From Branchinecta lynchi (lineage: Eukaryota; Arthropoda; Branchiopoda; Anostraca; Branchinectidae): 64,000 nt of DNA. The position numbers were made by a program, and so were the translations under genes. This document shows, piece after piece, positions 62,459 to 64,000 of this stretch (within the stretch, counting starts at the first letter, position 1; each line of letters starts with the position of its first letter). The stretch covers positions 27,732,533 to 27,796,532 of the forward strand of contig JAKZAP010000001.1 in assembly GCA_023053575.1 (NCBI GenBank), in the 5' to 3' direction. Below the pieces are notes generated by a model. That model was not told the origin of the DNA and searched no databases. It was given only the letters and a program-made list of their open reading frames with translations.

Positions 62459-62632
62459 TTTTTTCTACTAAGAAATAAATAAAATATCTATTAAAACTAC
62501 GCTTCCTTGTTTAAAAGTTATGAAACTTCTAACACTGTTGTGAGCCTGTCCTTGATCCCGAATGAAGGGAATGGGAAAACGTACCTTCGGGGTAATGACC
62601 GGATTTCCAGTTCATCTCCATACTCTGTCTGG
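62459..62632 (-). pseudogene. Partial duplicate of mannosidase exon A and its flank
   Basis: About 174 bp repeats 61239-61412 at a constant offset of 1220 with around six differences. It includes the end of the plus-strand LINE tail, 105 bp of intron, the exon A donor (GTACGT, exon edge at 62585) and about 45 bp of exon A coding sequence. The acceptor side is missing, so it cannot act as a normal internal exon. It ends at a 13-bp perfect hairpin (62636-62669). Confidence 0.85.
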
Positions 62633-62635
62633 GGT

Positions 62636-62669
62636 TACAAGGCACCATATTTGTTCATGGTGCCTTGTA
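62636..62669. repeat. Perfect 13-bp hairpin
   Basis: The arms TACAAGGCACCAT and ATGGTGCCTTGTA enclose an 8-nt loop. It lies directly at the break of the partial exon duplication and is followed by a C run (62697-62707). Confidence 0.8.
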
Positions 62670-62709
62670 GTTATTCTGCTTTATATTATCTTATACCCCC
62701 CCCCCCTAC

Positions 62710-63099
62710 CCTCCTTACATAGAATGTTAAACCTGAAGGAAGGTTTGTCTTAGATGAGTTGTTTTGTGTAGGCCTACTTTTGTTGTTCTCTTGTTTTCAT
62801 CCGAACCGAAGAGGAGGTCGAGCGGAAATGTGTGTAACTTGTGGTGGGATAAAGAGGAACACACGGATAGAGGGAGTGGGATAAAACTTGGACGATACAA
62901 AGGTCAGGTGTCCAAATATCTTATCTGGGTTGGCGATTTCAGAAATTTAACAGGAGCCAGGGATAACTGAAAAGGCAGAATGAGAAAAGAATTTCAAATC
63001 ACACATTGCAGAAGGTGTAGTGCTGGGATAACACATGTGATTTCTAACAAATCAGCTTAGTTTCTCAACGGTTGCAGACCAGAATACTTCGGTAGGGCT
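62710..63099. other. Upstream intron, unassigned part
   Basis: No exon, RNA or repeat partner was recognised. Confidence 0.35.
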
Positions 63100-63255
63100 A
63101 AATCTTCGTGCCGTTGAAGAATCGCCATGTACCGAGCAAAGAGCCAGAAACATCACCACAACAAACGTTGTTCATCAAATTTGACGGTTCGTTTGGGTGA
63201 GGTTTCTTGTTCTTCCCGACGTTTAGTGGCGTGTTTCGGAATTGGTCATATAGAG
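63100..63255 (+). repeat. CATATAGAGTAT repeat, interrupted near its end
   Basis: It matches 30290-30485 in order and runs to GTCATATAGAG at 63255, where a MITE enters. The terminal bases continue after the MITE (CATATCGAGTATGG at 63644). Confidence 0.65.
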
Positions 63256-63644
63256 CATTGATTCCCAACCTTCTCCGTACCTCGTACCCCTAAATTAAGG
63301 TTCAAAAATTTGCGTACCCCTTCTTGAAGAATCATAGTTCTACTATTCTACTAAGATCTGTCAAGATCAGAACGCCGAAGGGACTGCATTCGATTAATGA
63401 GTAAAAATATATAAAAAATAAATGGGATACTTGAGCCTGCAAGGTTGTCAATTTCATTATCATCCGCAAACTGATCAAGAATCGGAAAAATACTTGCGAT
63501 GTTTATCTGACCTTCGGAAGCCAAAACTCTAATTCTTGACGAAATCAGACATTTTCGAATTCAGAAACTATGAACTTTCGCGTACCCCTTACGAGTGTCT
63601 CGCGTACCCCTTTGGATACGCGTATCCCCGGTAGGGAACCACTC
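63256..63644. mobile_element. hAT-like MITE of the TTCCCAACC type
   Basis: The left end CATTGATTCCCAACCTTC and the complement of the right end GAGTGGTTCCCTACCGG resemble each other. Flanking 8-mers ATATAGAG (63248-63255) and ATATCGAG (63645-63652) differ at one base. Internal GCGTACCCCTT words occur three times (63314, 63580, 63602). Such TTCCCAACC-ended MITEs are known as hAT relatives in many animals. Confidence 0.72.
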
Positions 63645-63894
63645 ATATCGAGTATGGCTCTAAACTAAAATTTCGAGAAGAATCCTTGCTTACAATAAAT
63701 TCACAAGGAATGGTCACAGGCTCGAAGTGATAAGAATAATATGGTATTCTCTACTTCAAGGTTTGAACATGGAAATAACATACTAGTTTCGGGGAAATTC
63801 GTTCTGGACGAGAATGGAAATGACGAATCGAAATGACGAGAAAAAAAAGACATAAATTTATCTCTGCAGTCTACCATTTCCCGAGAATTCCACG

Positions 63895-64000
63895 CAATTA
63901 CTGATGACTTCGTAAAAGTCGTCCGTCTATCTGTCCGTGCCTCTGTCCGTCCGTCTGTCAGCACGATAACTCTCGAATCCTAAGCTCGGTAGGGTCTAGG
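63895..64000. repeat. Head of a GGGATCCC-family repeat, running off the window
   Basis: ACTTCGTAAAAGTCGTCCG then CTGTCCGTCCGTCTGTCAGC and ACGATAACTC match the head of the copies at 760-810, 2370-2410 and 23900-23930. Confidence 0.6.

Noticed and set aside
62562..62753. Second alpha-mannosidase exon
   Set aside because: Only the donor side and about 45 bp of exon A are present, without an acceptor. It is a partial duplicate.
63701..63964. Open frame with TDGRTEARTDRR
   Set aside because: It reads a GTCCGTCTGTC simple repeat at the head of the GGGATCCC family.

Overview
The window looks like intron- and repeat-rich DNA from an invertebrate animal. The evidence is a multi-exon metazoan gene with GT-AG introns, many 5'-truncated non-LTR retrotransposons, MITEs with target-site duplications, a long tandem array, and frequent G or C homopolymer runs inside repeats. 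I cannot name the species. Nothing bacterial was seen: no operons, and no dense open reading frames.

The one host gene I can support is a lysosomal alpha-mannosidase (GH38, MAN2B1-like) on the minus strand. Eleven consecutive internal exons lie between 61573 and 18615. All junctions agree in reading phase and give about 758 codons from the catalytic nucleophile segment to near the C-terminus. The first exons lie beyond the right edge. The last exon or exons were not found between 1 and 18614.

Layout: 1-1999 is a retrotransposon tail and a tandem-structured GGGATCCC repeat. 2000-5253 is a large hAT-like non-autonomous element with internal minisatellites and a G-depleted block. 5254-7117 holds assorted repeats. 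7118-12777 is a higher-order repeat array bounded by a perfect 29-bp inverted repeat. 12865-18614 holds older repeats, a small hAT element and a palindromic MITE inserted in a foldback repeat. 18615-61573 is the mannosidase gene; its introns carry at least nine LINE copies or fragments in both orientations, several MITEs and a hAT element nested inside a MITE. 61574-64000 is the next upstream intron or flank, with a partial exon duplication and two more MITEs.

No functional cooperation among genes is implied, because only one host gene is visible. The nested insertions give relative ages: LINE before Harbinger-like MITE, and MITE before hAT. The most unusual structures are the bounded array at 7-12.8 kb, the family of hAT-like elements with G-runs and minisatellites, and a hairpin-ended tandem element seen at 20 kb and at 26-29 kb.
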